From Chryseobacterium flavum (GTDB lineage Bacteria; Bacteroidota; Bacteroidia; Flavobacteriales; Weeksellaceae), in assembly GCF_003385595.1 (NCBI RefSeq), contig NZ_QNUE01000006.1, positions 62,001-126,000 of the forward strand: a stretch of 64,000 nt of DNA. Direction: 5' to 3'. Under the pieces are notes generated by a model. That model was not told where the DNA came from, did no database searches, and saw nothing but the letters and a program-made list of their open reading frames with translations. The translations under genes and the position numbers were made by a program. Shown here in pieces: positions 23,466 through 32,016 of this stretch (positions are counted from its first letter, which is position 1; every line of letters begins with the position of its first letter).

Positions 23466-26009
23466 ATGCTTATTGAGGAAGAGTTTAAAGCTATTTATTT
23501 AAACTATAAAATCAAGGAAATTATTTCTTTTCTGAAAAAGCTGACACCGAAAGACAAAAAAGAAATTGCCGTACTTTTAAAGAAACACATCAATAAAGAA
23601 TGGGGGCACAATAGTATTTCTGTGTTGGCTGCTTTAGTGTGCTGTAAAACAAAAAATGAATATGAAAAAGTAAGCCCCGGATACTATTCTTGGCCGGTAC
23701 CTCTCATTGACGAACTGTTTGAATTTTACGTTCCTGAATGGATTTCAGAGAGTCACTCATTCCTTGAAGAAATTAACTACTTAAAGGTATTGGAATGGGA
23801 GCAGAAAGGTTATTTTACATTAAATGAAGGGATGCGTGCTTTATTGCTTTCATCATCACTGATTTCAAAGGGTTCTTTTGATGAAATTATTTCCAAATAT
23901 CCCGTTACCTTACATTCACATATCTGGCTTTTATTTGAACATGAATCAAACATTATGGTTCAATATGATGAGGAAAGAAGCTGGAAAAAAATTATAAAAA
24001 AACTTGTTCAGGAAAATAGGATAGACCGTTTCAGGGTTTTAAAATCAAGTATCAGAGCCATCAGCTTTAATTTTTCAAAAGAACAGAATACCTGGTTTCT
24101 TGACTTATTTTCCTGCCTTGAACCAAAAGAAAATGAAATACTGGCGCTACAGGAGGAGCTGTTTCTTGTCTTTCAGTCAGTACAGCATTCGTTATTTCCC
24201 GGGATCCTGAAAGTCCTGAACCAGGTTGTTGAAGAGAAAGAGTTTAAAACTGAGCTCTTTCTGCATGCTGTAGAGCCTCTGTTAACGCTTTCTGCCAAGA
24301 ATGTTTTAAACGGGCTGTTGTTGATTCTGGAAAAAATAATAAAAAGCAACAAGCAATATAGTGAAGAAGTCTGTATACTTCTGATGCCGGTCTTCTTAAA
24401 TAAAGACAAAACAATACAGACAAAGGGAGCAAAAATTATTGGCAAGTATGGTGATCCTCAGTCATCCGGAATAACGAAAGAGCTACAGTCTTATAAAAGC
24501 AGTCTTCTTGCTGATGCTCATTCACTATTAGACAGATTTTTAACAGAAGAAGTCCGGAATCATGAAGAATTCGGATATGAAGCCTTATCATGGCATATAC
24601 CGGAACCCATTGCTTCAGTGGCAACTGTAGAAGACTTTATATTTTTGGCTTCTCAGGTATTCAACAGTTATGAGACCCACTCTGCAGACCAGTTTTTAGA
24701 TGCATTGATGCGCCTGAATAATGAACTTGAAGAAGAGCATTTTGATCAGCTTGAACCTGCTTTTAAAGCTGCTTTTAAGTTGAAGGGAACAGGAGGTTTA
24801 AAGCATTTGCTAGCAACTTTTTTTATTAATTACGGCTTATTAAAACAAAAGACTCCATCATCTGTCCTGCTTCAGGCAAGACTCGAGTTTCCTAGACTGG
24901 AAAATTGGGGGGAAAAGCGTACTCCATTTATTTTTAAAGCCTACCAAAAGCTTTTGCTGGCAGTTTTTGATAAGCTGAAGCAAGGAAAAAACCTGCCTTT
25001 GCTTTCAGTGCCCGATCAGACTCCATGCTGGATTTCGGCGGATAGGCTGATTGATAAGTTAAGAGCATATCAGGATGAGAAAGAGCAGCCTGTTCTTTTT
25101 GATCTTCAGGCAGCCCTGCTCAGAGTAAAAAAAGATAACCTTGCGGACGCAGAGCAATATGCGGAAAAACAGCTTGATGTTCAATATAGAAGTTTCCTTA
25201 AACCTCTTTTTGATCAGAATTACTTCAGAGATCATTATGACCATACATATCTGGATGGTAATTTTGAATGGAAGCCCGGAAGCAGAAAAATTTACAAATG
25301 GAATAATACAGAAGAAATCCCTCAGTTATTGATCATGATTGAGAATCAAAAGGAACTCCCGGAAAATGCTGCGTTTCTGGATTATCTGTTTAATTCTTAC
25401 CACGATATATATCAGGATGATCTCAATTATATTTTATATTCAGCGCCCTATTTTTCAGGATCTGTTTTTGCCAAAAAATATAATGAGACTTTATCTAATC
25501 AGGTCTATCAGTACGATATTAAAGGAAATATAGCATTTCTTAATGCATGGATGAAGCTTAACCTGCCTTTTCAGCCTGTGCATTATTTATTTCTGACAGC
25601 AGGGTTACTGAATAAAGACAGAGCTTTTTCTGATATAGCTTTTGAAGTTCTGATTAACAGAATGCTGTCAGATGATTTTAATATCCGGTTACTGGGAAAA
25701 CTATTGGGGGAGAATATCAGTTTCCAGATGTCCTCTGTTAAAAGGCTGACAGACGGATTATCTGGGTATATCAATCTGACTGCCACGCATAATCAGGGTT
25801 TTGAGAAAATGCTGACCACTATACTTACAGGAATAGGAAAACCTGTTTTTAACTTAAAAAAAATACTGGAACTTTATTATGAACTATTGAATCTCAATCA
25901 CTCTGAGATGGATGAGGCTATAGCTGATCAACTCAATGAATGGGAAAAAGAAAATAACCTGAAAAAAATTATTCATCAAATTAAAACCCATGAAAGAAAG
26001 ACTATATGA
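23466..26009 (+). CDS. DUF6493 helical-repeat protein, copy A
   Basis: The 847-residue protein is almost entirely alpha-helical, HEAT-like, with no signal peptide or membrane segment. It shows the DUF6493 pattern, with a middle TPCWISADRLIDKLRAYQ block and a C-terminal KKILELYYELLNLNHSEMDE. It is clearly paralogous to the next gene (same blocks, same order), which overlaps it by 20 nt. In other bacteria DUF6493 proteins occur beside SWIM-domain and MoxR/vWA genes; here the SWIM gene follows and the MoxR system lies 5 kb upstream. It may be the helical scaffold that binds RNA or proteins; this is inference. Confidence 0.82.
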   Translation: MLIEEEFKAIYLNYKIKEIISFLKKLTPKDKKEIAVLLKKHINKEWGHNSISVLAALVCCKTKNEYEKVSPGYYSWPVPLIDELFEFYVPEWISESHSFLEEINYLKVLEWEQKGYFTLNEGMRALLLSSSLISKGSFDEIISKYPVTLHSHIWLLFEHESNIMVQYDEERSWKKIIKKLVQENRIDRFRVLKSSIRAISFNFSKEQNTWFLDLFSCLEPKENEILALQEELFLVFQSVQHSLFPGILKVLNQVVEEKEFKTELFLHAVEPLLTLSAKNVLNGLLLILEKIIKSNKQYSEEVCILLMPVFLNKDKTIQTKGAKIIGKYGDPQSSGITKELQSYKSSLLADAHSLLDRFLTEEVRNHEEFGYEALSWHIPEPIASVATVEDFIFLASQVFNSYETHSADQFLDALMRLNNELEEEHFDQLEPAFKAAFKLKGTGGLKHLLATFFINYGLLKQKTPSSVLLQARLEFPRLENWGEKRTPFIFKAYQKLLLAVFDKLKQGKNLPLLSVPDQTPCWISADRLIDKLRAYQDEKEQPVLFDLQAALLRVKKDNLADAEQYAEKQLDVQYRSFLKPLFDQNYFRDHYDHTYLDGNFEWKPGSRKIYKWNNTEEIPQLLIMIENQKELPENAAFLDYLFNSYHDIYQDDLNYILYSAPYFSGSVFAKKYNETLSNQVYQYDIKGNIAFLNAWMKLNLPFQPVHYLFLTAGLLNKDRAFSDIAFEVLINRMLSDDFNIRLLGKLLGENISFQMSSVKRLTDGLSGYINLTATHNQGFEKMLTTILTGIGKPVFNLKKILELYYELLNLNHSEMDEAIADQLNEWEKENNLKKIIHQIKTHERKTI

Positions 26010-28686
26010 GATCCTTAATGAGGGTAAAGTACATGAGATTATTCCTTTTTTAAAGCAGCTTAGTGCAGAACAAAAAAAAGCATTGATCCCAACCATTAAA
26101 AAAATGGACCGGGAGATCAATAAGATCGTCATGACCAAGAATTCGTACCATACTGCCGGTTCTGAAGACCAGCACAGTATAATAGATATTGCATCATTTG
26201 TCTGCATGGATCAAAAAAATTTCGGGAAAAATTACTGGAAGCTTTTCAGGAACAGAGAGCACACGGAACAGATCCTGGAATGGGGATGTCCTGAATGGTT
26301 TTCGGATTTTATTAATGAATCTGTAGAGGCTGAATTTACCGCATTTAATTATAAGGATATTCTGGGCTGGTCAGAAAAGGGATATGTACAGCCTAAACCA
26401 GAACTGTTAGGGCATCATCTGTCTAATTATCCGGCAGATCTTGATCAGTATCCCGAAACATTGAAAACTCATTTCTGGTATTTATGTGAGTATCCTTCCA
26501 AATCATTACCTTTTTATAAAGAGTGGTTTCCTACCGTTCAAAAGCTGGTGGCAGAACAAAAAATAGACAGGAGGAGATTTCTGAAAGAATGTTTGCTGGC
26601 CTCCAACAGGAATTTTAATAAAAATGTAACAGGTTGGTTCATGGATGCATTTACTGCTTTCAAACCTACAGATGAAGAACTGACCGCACTGCAGGATGAA
26701 TTGCTTGCAGGGCTGGCTTCTGTACAATCAAAAGCTGTGAATACAATATTGTTACATCTGAAGAAAATAATCCGGTATCCGACATTTAAAGCAGATGAGT
26801 TTTCACACTATCTTCCTAATTTATTGAGTTCAGAAGTTAAAACGGTAGTGGTTTCCAGCCTTACCTTAACAGAGAAGATTTTTCAGAAGAGGGTAATGAA
26901 TCCGGAAATGCTGGGGATAAGTTTATGTACTGCATTCGTTAGTAAAGATGACGGAATACAGTCTAAGGCGGCCAAAATTATCCTTAAATACATTCCTGTT
27001 TCTGATCATATTAAAGAAGCGCTTTCACATTATTCAGATAATATACTGATCAATGTACGTTCTGTATTGGCGAAATATATTGATGACAATCCACAGGAAC
27101 TCGATGATATTACTGCTGAAAAACCAATGTTGGTTATGGAAGAAAATAAAGTTGATGAACCTCAGAACTTTGAAGATCTGATGTTTCTTCTTCCGTTAGC
27201 GATAGAAAATCCGGGAACCTATTACTATGATATTGCGCTGTCCGGGTTTATCCGTTTTGCGGATAAAGCAGATGCAGAATCTGTAAAATTAATTGAGCCG
27301 GTATTCCAGAAAGCATGTAAGACCCTTTCAAAGTGGGAAGTCCCTTATTTTAATGTAATACTTTGTAATCTGATAATTAATTATGGGCTGCGCTTGCTGG
27401 TAAGATATCCTGAGCAGTTAAAAAATCTGGAAAAAATATATCAAAAAACCAGTGATGAAGAAGCAACACGGGAGGCTTACGCCAACTACCATAAAAAACT
27501 CGGACCTTTACATGGAATTGGAGTGGGAGGAACTGCTATGAAAGCTTTCAAAGAAATTGCAGTAGAGGCATACCGGAAAATGCAGGCCGGAGATAAAATA
27601 CCTTTATTATCAACAATAACCCACACGCCTTGTTGGATTGATCCTGTTATTTTAGTTGAAAGATTTGAAATCTATCAGAATCAAAATGTAAGTCCTGACT
27701 CTCTGGATCTACAGCTGGCATTACAACGATGTGCTTTGGATAATACATCAGAAGCTTTGGCATTGGCTGAAAAAAAATTAAAGGATGAATATAAAGCTCT
27801 TTTATTATTTTTCTTAGATAAAAATAGCCTGCCAAAAGGAAGATTTGAACATCCGGAATGGTGGATGACAGCAGGTACTACACGTTCGCCGGAGATCACT
27901 TTTAACGAATTTAAAGATTTTGGTTACGGAACTATTCCCAAAGAGTTTTTCTCCGGTGTATACGAATGGAAAACAATTGACAGCAAAAAGAACTCATACT
28001 ATCCGGCTGAGTTAAGTATTACCATCCCTAAATACCATTTTACCAAAAGAAAAGATCAGCTGTTTCTTGAATATTTTATTGCAGAACAAAAAGATCATTC
28101 AGACATTCATGCTTTTATGTGGAGTTTTCCTAATATGCCGGCAAATGTATTGGCAAGGGTAGCTAAAATATGTCTGTTCTATTCCGGACTTGCAGAAGTG
28201 TACGAAAGAAATATGGTTCTGAATACTGCCAAAGCACTTTATACGATCAAAAAGCCTTTGGAGGAAATGGGATATTTGTTTCTGGGTACTATTTTTCTGG
28301 ATGGAGACAAAACAATAAGGGGCATAGCCGCTGAAATATGGTTGGAACATGTTTCCCATCATATGATAGATAATGCAAGGTTAGGAAAGGTAATCGGCTT
28401 ACATGAAAAACTTGAATGGGCACCTGTTAAAAGATTTACAGATCTTATACAGCACCACATGCTTAATGTCAGCAAAAACCATAATAAAGCATTAGAAGAA
28501 CTAATTTGTGCCATATTGCTTCAGATGGATCAGGCGGTAACAAATCTGAAAAAACTGCTGGAAGTTTATCATGAGGTGTTGGCTTTAAACCAGTCGGAAG
28601 CCAATGAGAATGTAAAAGAAAAATTAAACAACTGGAAAGAAAACTCAAGTCTGAAAAAAATCTGCAATCTTCTTCTTAAAAAATAA
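25990..28686 (+). CDS. DUF6493 helical-repeat protein, copy B
   Basis: The 898-residue protein repeats the plan of copy A: an N-terminal KVHEIIPFLKQLSAEQKK helix pair, a long HEAT-like middle, TPCWIDPVILVERFEIYQ and a C-terminal KKLLEVYHEVLALNQSEANE. It carries a longer middle part with an insert around residues 620-680. Tandem duplication is the simplest explanation. Its start lies 20 nt inside copy A, and the SWIM gene begins 3 nt after its stop, so all three are one translational unit. Function unknown. Confidence 0.82.
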   Translation: MKERLYEILNEGKVHEIIPFLKQLSAEQKKALIPTIKKMDREINKIVMTKNSYHTAGSEDQHSIIDIASFVCMDQKNFGKNYWKLFRNREHTEQILEWGCPEWFSDFINESVEAEFTAFNYKDILGWSEKGYVQPKPELLGHHLSNYPADLDQYPETLKTHFWYLCEYPSKSLPFYKEWFPTVQKLVAEQKIDRRRFLKECLLASNRNFNKNVTGWFMDAFTAFKPTDEELTALQDELLAGLASVQSKAVNTILLHLKKIIRYPTFKADEFSHYLPNLLSSEVKTVVVSSLTLTEKIFQKRVMNPEMLGISLCTAFVSKDDGIQSKAAKIILKYIPVSDHIKEALSHYSDNILINVRSVLAKYIDDNPQELDDITAEKPMLVMEENKVDEPQNFEDLMFLLPLAIENPGTYYYDIALSGFIRFADKADAESVKLIEPVFQKACKTLSKWEVPYFNVILCNLIINYGLRLLVRYPEQLKNLEKIYQKTSDEEATREAYANYHKKLGPLHGIGVGGTAMKAFKEIAVEAYRKMQAGDKIPLLSTITHTPCWIDPVILVERFEIYQNQNVSPDSLDLQLALQRCALDNTSEALALAEKKLKDEYKALLLFFLDKNSLPKGRFEHPEWWMTAGTTRSPEITFNEFKDFGYGTIPKEFFSGVYEWKTIDSKKNSYYPAELSITIPKYHFTKRKDQLFLEYFIAEQKDHSDIHAFMWSFPNMPANVLARVAKICLFYSGLAEVYERNMVLNTAKALYTIKKPLEEMGYLFLGTIFLDGDKTIRGIAAEIWLEHVSHHMIDNARLGKVIGLHEKLEWAPVKRFTDLIQHHMLNVSKNHNKALEELICAILLQMDQAVTNLKKLLEVYHEVLALNQSEANENVKEKLNNWKENSSLKKICNLLLKK

Positions 28687-28689
28687 ATT

Positions 28690-30036
28690 ATGGAAGATAC
28701 GCTTATTTACAACTATTCCAGATCGTCATCTTTGGGAAAGAAAGGAAATCTGGAAGAACTGTTTCTCGCAAAATATAGCGAAATACAGAAGAATACTGAT
28801 GCCCCATGTTATTTCTGGGGAAATGTTGGACAGCCATTTATACTGGCACGCTGTCTGATTACGCTGTCTAACATTGTAAAATCAAGCTTTAACCTCTCAC
28901 CATTCCAGATGGCACTGCTTAAAGATCCTGTTGTTACTGCCGGAAATGAAAGATTGCGTTTTGAAGGCTTTTCACACTGTGCCGGTGTGTATGCACGGAT
29001 AGATGTTTTACCTGACGGGCTTGATGGAGAATTTTTAGAAAACGGAACTACCAATGTTGATTTTAACCAGCCTATGATTACCGCATTGGGAAGTATTCGT
29101 CCTAATGAAAATATAATGCTGTCTGTAGGTGAAAAGGAAGTAGGGGTATATAAAGAAGAAACAAAAGTAGTGGAAAGAAAGGTCCCTTTGCCCGTGAAGT
29201 GGATCAAAGGTCTCGGGACAGTGCAGATCTATCTGTCTGAATCAGAACAATTACATGTATTTAATAAAATTCAGACACAGCAATTGTTCAGAGGAATGCC
29301 TAAAGGAGTAATAAAATCTGACTATTATCTGATCGTGAGAGGGAATAAGCCTATGTTTTCTCCAGTAAAATCTGCAGAAGCTGTCTGTGTAGGAGGAATC
29401 CACAGGCTTCGTTTACTTGAACCTCTTCTCCCTTATATAGATTATATGCAGGTTTTTGCTCATTCTAATATGCAGTCGACAACATGGCAGCTGTATATGG
29501 GAAATATCAGATTTAGTTTCTCCTTGTCAAAAGAGAGCTGGCGGGGATTTTCGGGAGAAGGAGCGCTGCTGGACAGTTTGGTTACCGAAATCTCAGATGA
29601 GTGGATTGATGTACTGGATAAATATGCCTATGCCAATCAGTCTTTTAATGCAACAGCTCTGGCATTGGAAGATAATATCAGTCTGAATAAAATGACCAAT
29701 CTTACCGGACGATTAGCAGCAATGGGGATGTTAGGATATGATCTTGATGACCACAGTTTCTTTTACCGGAGACTTCCTTTTAAATTAAGCCGGATATTAA
29801 AGCTGAACCCCCGGATGAAAAATGCTGAAAAATTGATTGAAGATGGGAAAGTCGAAATTTTAAATACCAATTCAAAAAGAACTGAAGCCAGAGTGGAGGG
29901 AACAGGAGTACATCATACTGTAATCCTGGAAGAAGAAAAAGAACGTTGTACCTGCGAATGGTTCAGTAAATACCAGGGAGAAAGAGGACCTTGTAAGCAT
30001 GTTCTGGCAGTGAAGAAATTGATAAATAATGAATAA
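28690..30036 (+). CDS. SWIM zinc-finger protein
   Basis: The 448-residue protein ends in a SWIM zinc finger: C420-T-C422, 12 residues, C435-K-H437 (CxC-x12-CxH), in the context ERCTCEWFSKYQ and GPCKHVLAVK. The first 400 residues form an uncharacterised domain with no visible catalytic motif. SWIM domains bind nucleic acids or proteins. SWIM genes next to DUF6493 and MoxR/vWA genes are a recurring bacterial arrangement, so this gene probably belongs functionally with the MoxR system at 10.7-18.3 kb. A terminator follows. Confidence 0.88.
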   Translation: MEDTLIYNYSRSSSLGKKGNLEELFLAKYSEIQKNTDAPCYFWGNVGQPFILARCLITLSNIVKSSFNLSPFQMALLKDPVVTAGNERLRFEGFSHCAGVYARIDVLPDGLDGEFLENGTTNVDFNQPMITALGSIRPNENIMLSVGEKEVGVYKEETKVVERKVPLPVKWIKGLGTVQIYLSESEQLHVFNKIQTQQLFRGMPKGVIKSDYYLIVRGNKPMFSPVKSAEAVCVGGIHRLRLLEPLLPYIDYMQVFAHSNMQSTTWQLYMGNIRFSFSLSKESWRGFSGEGALLDSLVTEISDEWIDVLDKYAYANQSFNATALALEDNISLNKMTNLTGRLAAMGMLGYDLDDHSFFYRRLPFKLSRILKLNPRMKNAEKLIEDGKVEILNTNSKRTEARVEGTGVHHTVILEEEKERCTCEWFSKYQGERGPCKHVLAVKKLINNE

Positions 30037-30037
30037 A

Positions 30038-30070
30038 AACGGACAGCCTGATGAGCTGTCCGTTCTATTG
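30038..30070. terminator. Terminator shared by convergent SWIM and VOC genes
   Basis: AACGGACAGC (30038-30047) pairs with GCTGTCCGTT (30055-30064). It lies between two gene ends and can serve both strands. Confidence 0.7.
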
Positions 30071-30072
30071 GG

Positions 30073-30519
30073 TTATATATGTTTCATCCATTCTTCATAG
30101 GAAAGTACACCCAGTTCCGGTTTCCCTTCTCCTTCAAGAACTGCAATAAATTCAAGCTGATTGCCATCGGGGTCATTAAAATAAATGGCCAGAGCAGGCA
30201 TCCATGCAAATACCATTGGCTGAACGGTTCCGTCTTTCAGAAAATTATAAGGTTTCAGCGCTCTTTCTTCAAGGAATTTAACTGAATAATTCAATATGTC
30301 TTCTTTGCTGCTTGTAAATGCAAAATGTCTGGGCTGAAGATTTTCTTTCTGTTCCCACAATCCCAGCATAAACTCCTTTCCTTCTCCAATCCATAAAAAA
30401 ACAATTTGTCTTGTTTCATCTCTGTGAGCGAACTTTAATCCTAACACTTCTGTATAAAAGCTGACTGCATTTTCAAGATCGCTTACCTCAATATGGGTTT
30501 CATATAATCCTTTAATCAT
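30073..30519 (-). CDS. VOC (glyoxalase-fold) family protein
   Basis: The 148-residue protein has a VOC module pattern: MIKGLYETHIEVSDLENAVSFYTEVLGL at the N-terminus, a middle RHFAFTSSKEDI strand and a late IYFNDPDGNQLEFIAVL. The His in the first strand, the middle His and the last Glu are candidate metal ligands, as in glyoxalase/fosfomycin-resistance/dioxygenase relatives. Substrate unknown. It has its own promoter box upstream on the minus strand and is monocistronic. Confidence 0.85.
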   Translation of the reverse strand: MIKGLYETHIEVSDLENAVSFYTEVLGLKFAHRDETRQIVFLWIGEGKEFMLGLWEQKENLQPRHFAFTSSKEDILNYSVKFLEERALKPYNFLKDGTVQPMVFAWMPALAIYFNDPDGNQLEFIAVLEGEGKPELGVLSYEEWMKHI

Positions 30520-30539
30520 AGTTTAATTTTTTAGCAGTA

Positions 30540-30547
30540 CAAATCTA
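30540..30547 (-). promoter_or_regulatory. -7 promoter box of the VOC gene
   Basis: The minus strand reads TAGATTTG, a perfect TAnnTTTG box, 20 nt before the start codon. Confidence 0.5.
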
Positions 30548-30680
30548 AATAACGAATATCAGGAACCGGATTATTAGTGATTTCTTTATTTAAAATGAAT
30601 AATAGAAGTTTTTTATAATTCCGGAGCAGTGACGTAGCCCAGGTTTTTCCTTATTATTACCTTTTTAAAAATGCCGGTCA

Positions 30681-31019
30681 TTATTTTCCGGCATTTTTTA
30701 TTGTATCATCAAGTTCTTCTTCAAACATTACTTTCCATTTTGCAAGGGTAGTTCTGCTTATCTTATATTTCCTGGACATATAGCTGGTCGAATAACCATG
30801 TTTCTTCTGATACTGAAGAAGCTTAAGCATTGTTTTTTTATCGTAGGTTCTAAGTTTTTGATTCTCTTTGGATTGCTTGAATAATTTTTCATTGAATTTA
30901 AGTACATCTTCGGATGTATTTAATTTCTCAAGAAGTTCCCTGACTTTGGGGTCCTGCAGCTTCTCCGGATATTCCAGCCTGAGCATATCATGATATATTC
31001 TTTTGTAATTTGGGCGCAT
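30681..31019 (-). CDS. Small helix-turn-helix protein, transposase-OrfA-like
   Basis: This 112-residue basic protein ends in a HTH of the transposase/resolvase type (LLQYQKKHGYSTSYMSRKYKISRTTLAKWK). It lies 11 nt downstream of another small HTH gene on the same strand. No DDE catalytic protein, terminal inverted repeats or target duplications were seen nearby, so it is not a complete insertion sequence. It may be a domesticated regulator or a remnant. Similar small HTH pairs are common in Chryseobacterium-type genomes. Confidence 0.65.
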   Translation of the reverse strand: MRPNYKRIYHDMLRLEYPEKLQDPKVRELLEKLNTSEDVLKFNEKLFKQSKENQKLRTYDKKTMLKLLQYQKKHGYSTSYMSRKYKISRTTLAKWKVMFEEELDDTIKNAGK

Positions 31020-31030
31020 ATCTATATGGA

Positions 31031-31459
31031 TTATCCGTTTGTAGTATCACTTTTCTGAAGCCATCGGTGAAGTGTGCTTTTCGGAATAGAATATTCTTTA
31101 ATGACTTCGCTTTGTGTCATTTCTCCGGAAAGAACCCTTTTCATAATAAACTCTTTAATCTCCTGGGTGTAAATGTTTTTTCTGAAATAAGGAATTTTTT
31201 CTGAACGCTGAGAGCTTTTATTTACTGCTGCAGGTGGTGCATATAGTATCAGGTGTGAGCTATAAAGTCTGAAAAAATCATATTCCAGCAGCTTACTCCA
31301 TCGTAACAGGATCTCGACATCTATTGATTTGCTGTCATACATTCTTTGAACAGATTCCTCATCTTTCCCCAGAAATTTACATATCCTTTCGATTGTTATT
31401 TCACTTTCATCTACCTTCTCCTTAATAAAATTCCCAATATGGATTTCTTTATATAACAT
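31031..31459 (-). CDS. Small HTH DNA-binding protein
   Basis: From the ATG at 31459 the product has 142 residues; an ATG at 31489 is a possible alternative, and the 31579 start is unlikely because its first 30 residues look random. The N-terminal half (LYKEIHIGNFIKEKVDE, ICKFLGKDEESVQRMYDSK) resembles an XRE-type HTH. The C-terminal end (GEMTQSEVIKEYSIPKSTLHRWLQ) is a second, transposase-like HTH. It forms a pair with the downstream HTH gene. A regulatory role is likely but unproven. Confidence 0.68.
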   Translation of the reverse strand: MLYKEIHIGNFIKEKVDESEITIERICKFLGKDEESVQRMYDSKSIDVEILLRWSKLLEYDFFRLYSSHLILYAPPAAVNKSSQRSEKIPYFRKNIYTQEIKEFIMKRVLSGEMTQSEVIKEYSIPKSTLHRWLQKSDTTNG

Positions 31460-31579
31460 TTTCTTGAATATTATCTTTGTTAAACTCATGCAGAAAAAAG
31501 TAGGTTGTATATTATTTATTATGCAATATTGGATGAGCTTGAAAGGTAACAGGAAACAGAAGCAGTAATGCTCCCGCAA

Positions 31580-31978
31580 TAGACAAAATAATTGATAATT
31601 TTAAGAATGTGTATTTGCCACTTTAATTTATCCAGGATTATTCCGTATTGTCGATAGTTTATTCACCCTCTTCTCTTTCAAACCTCTTTTTTCTACCATT
31701 TGTGTAATACTATATAACCTATTAAAGTTTTTTCATGCAATTTTTTATTTTAAGCATCAGGCTGAGGTATATTAACAGCCTGTATTTTATAAGCAGATTT
31801 GCTGAATCCGCTATAAACTGATCTGCTTAATTGCTTTCAAATTTAAACAAAAATTAGAAGCAAGGAAGTGAAGAATTATAAAAAAGTTTCTATATGGGCA
31901 AATTTTAAATAAAATTAACATATTATATAAACGGATGTATAAATTATTAATAAATAGGTTGGACTTAGAAAGAAAACT
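31580..31978. other. Intergenic stretch before the SulP gene
   Basis: AT-rich sequence without a convincing ORF, RNA gene or repeat. Only the promoter of the next gene, at its right end, could be identified. Confidence 0.4.
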
Positions 31979-32009
31979 TTTGTATACCAGTAAACAAGTC
32001 ATACCTTTG
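31979..32009 (+). promoter_or_regulatory. Promoter of the SulP transporter
   Basis: TTTG (31979-31982), 19 nt, TACCTTTG (32002-32009): a full Bacteroidota promoter. The ATG is at 32017, so the transcript should have almost no 5' leader. Confidence 0.6.
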
Positions 32010-32016
32010 CAAATCA

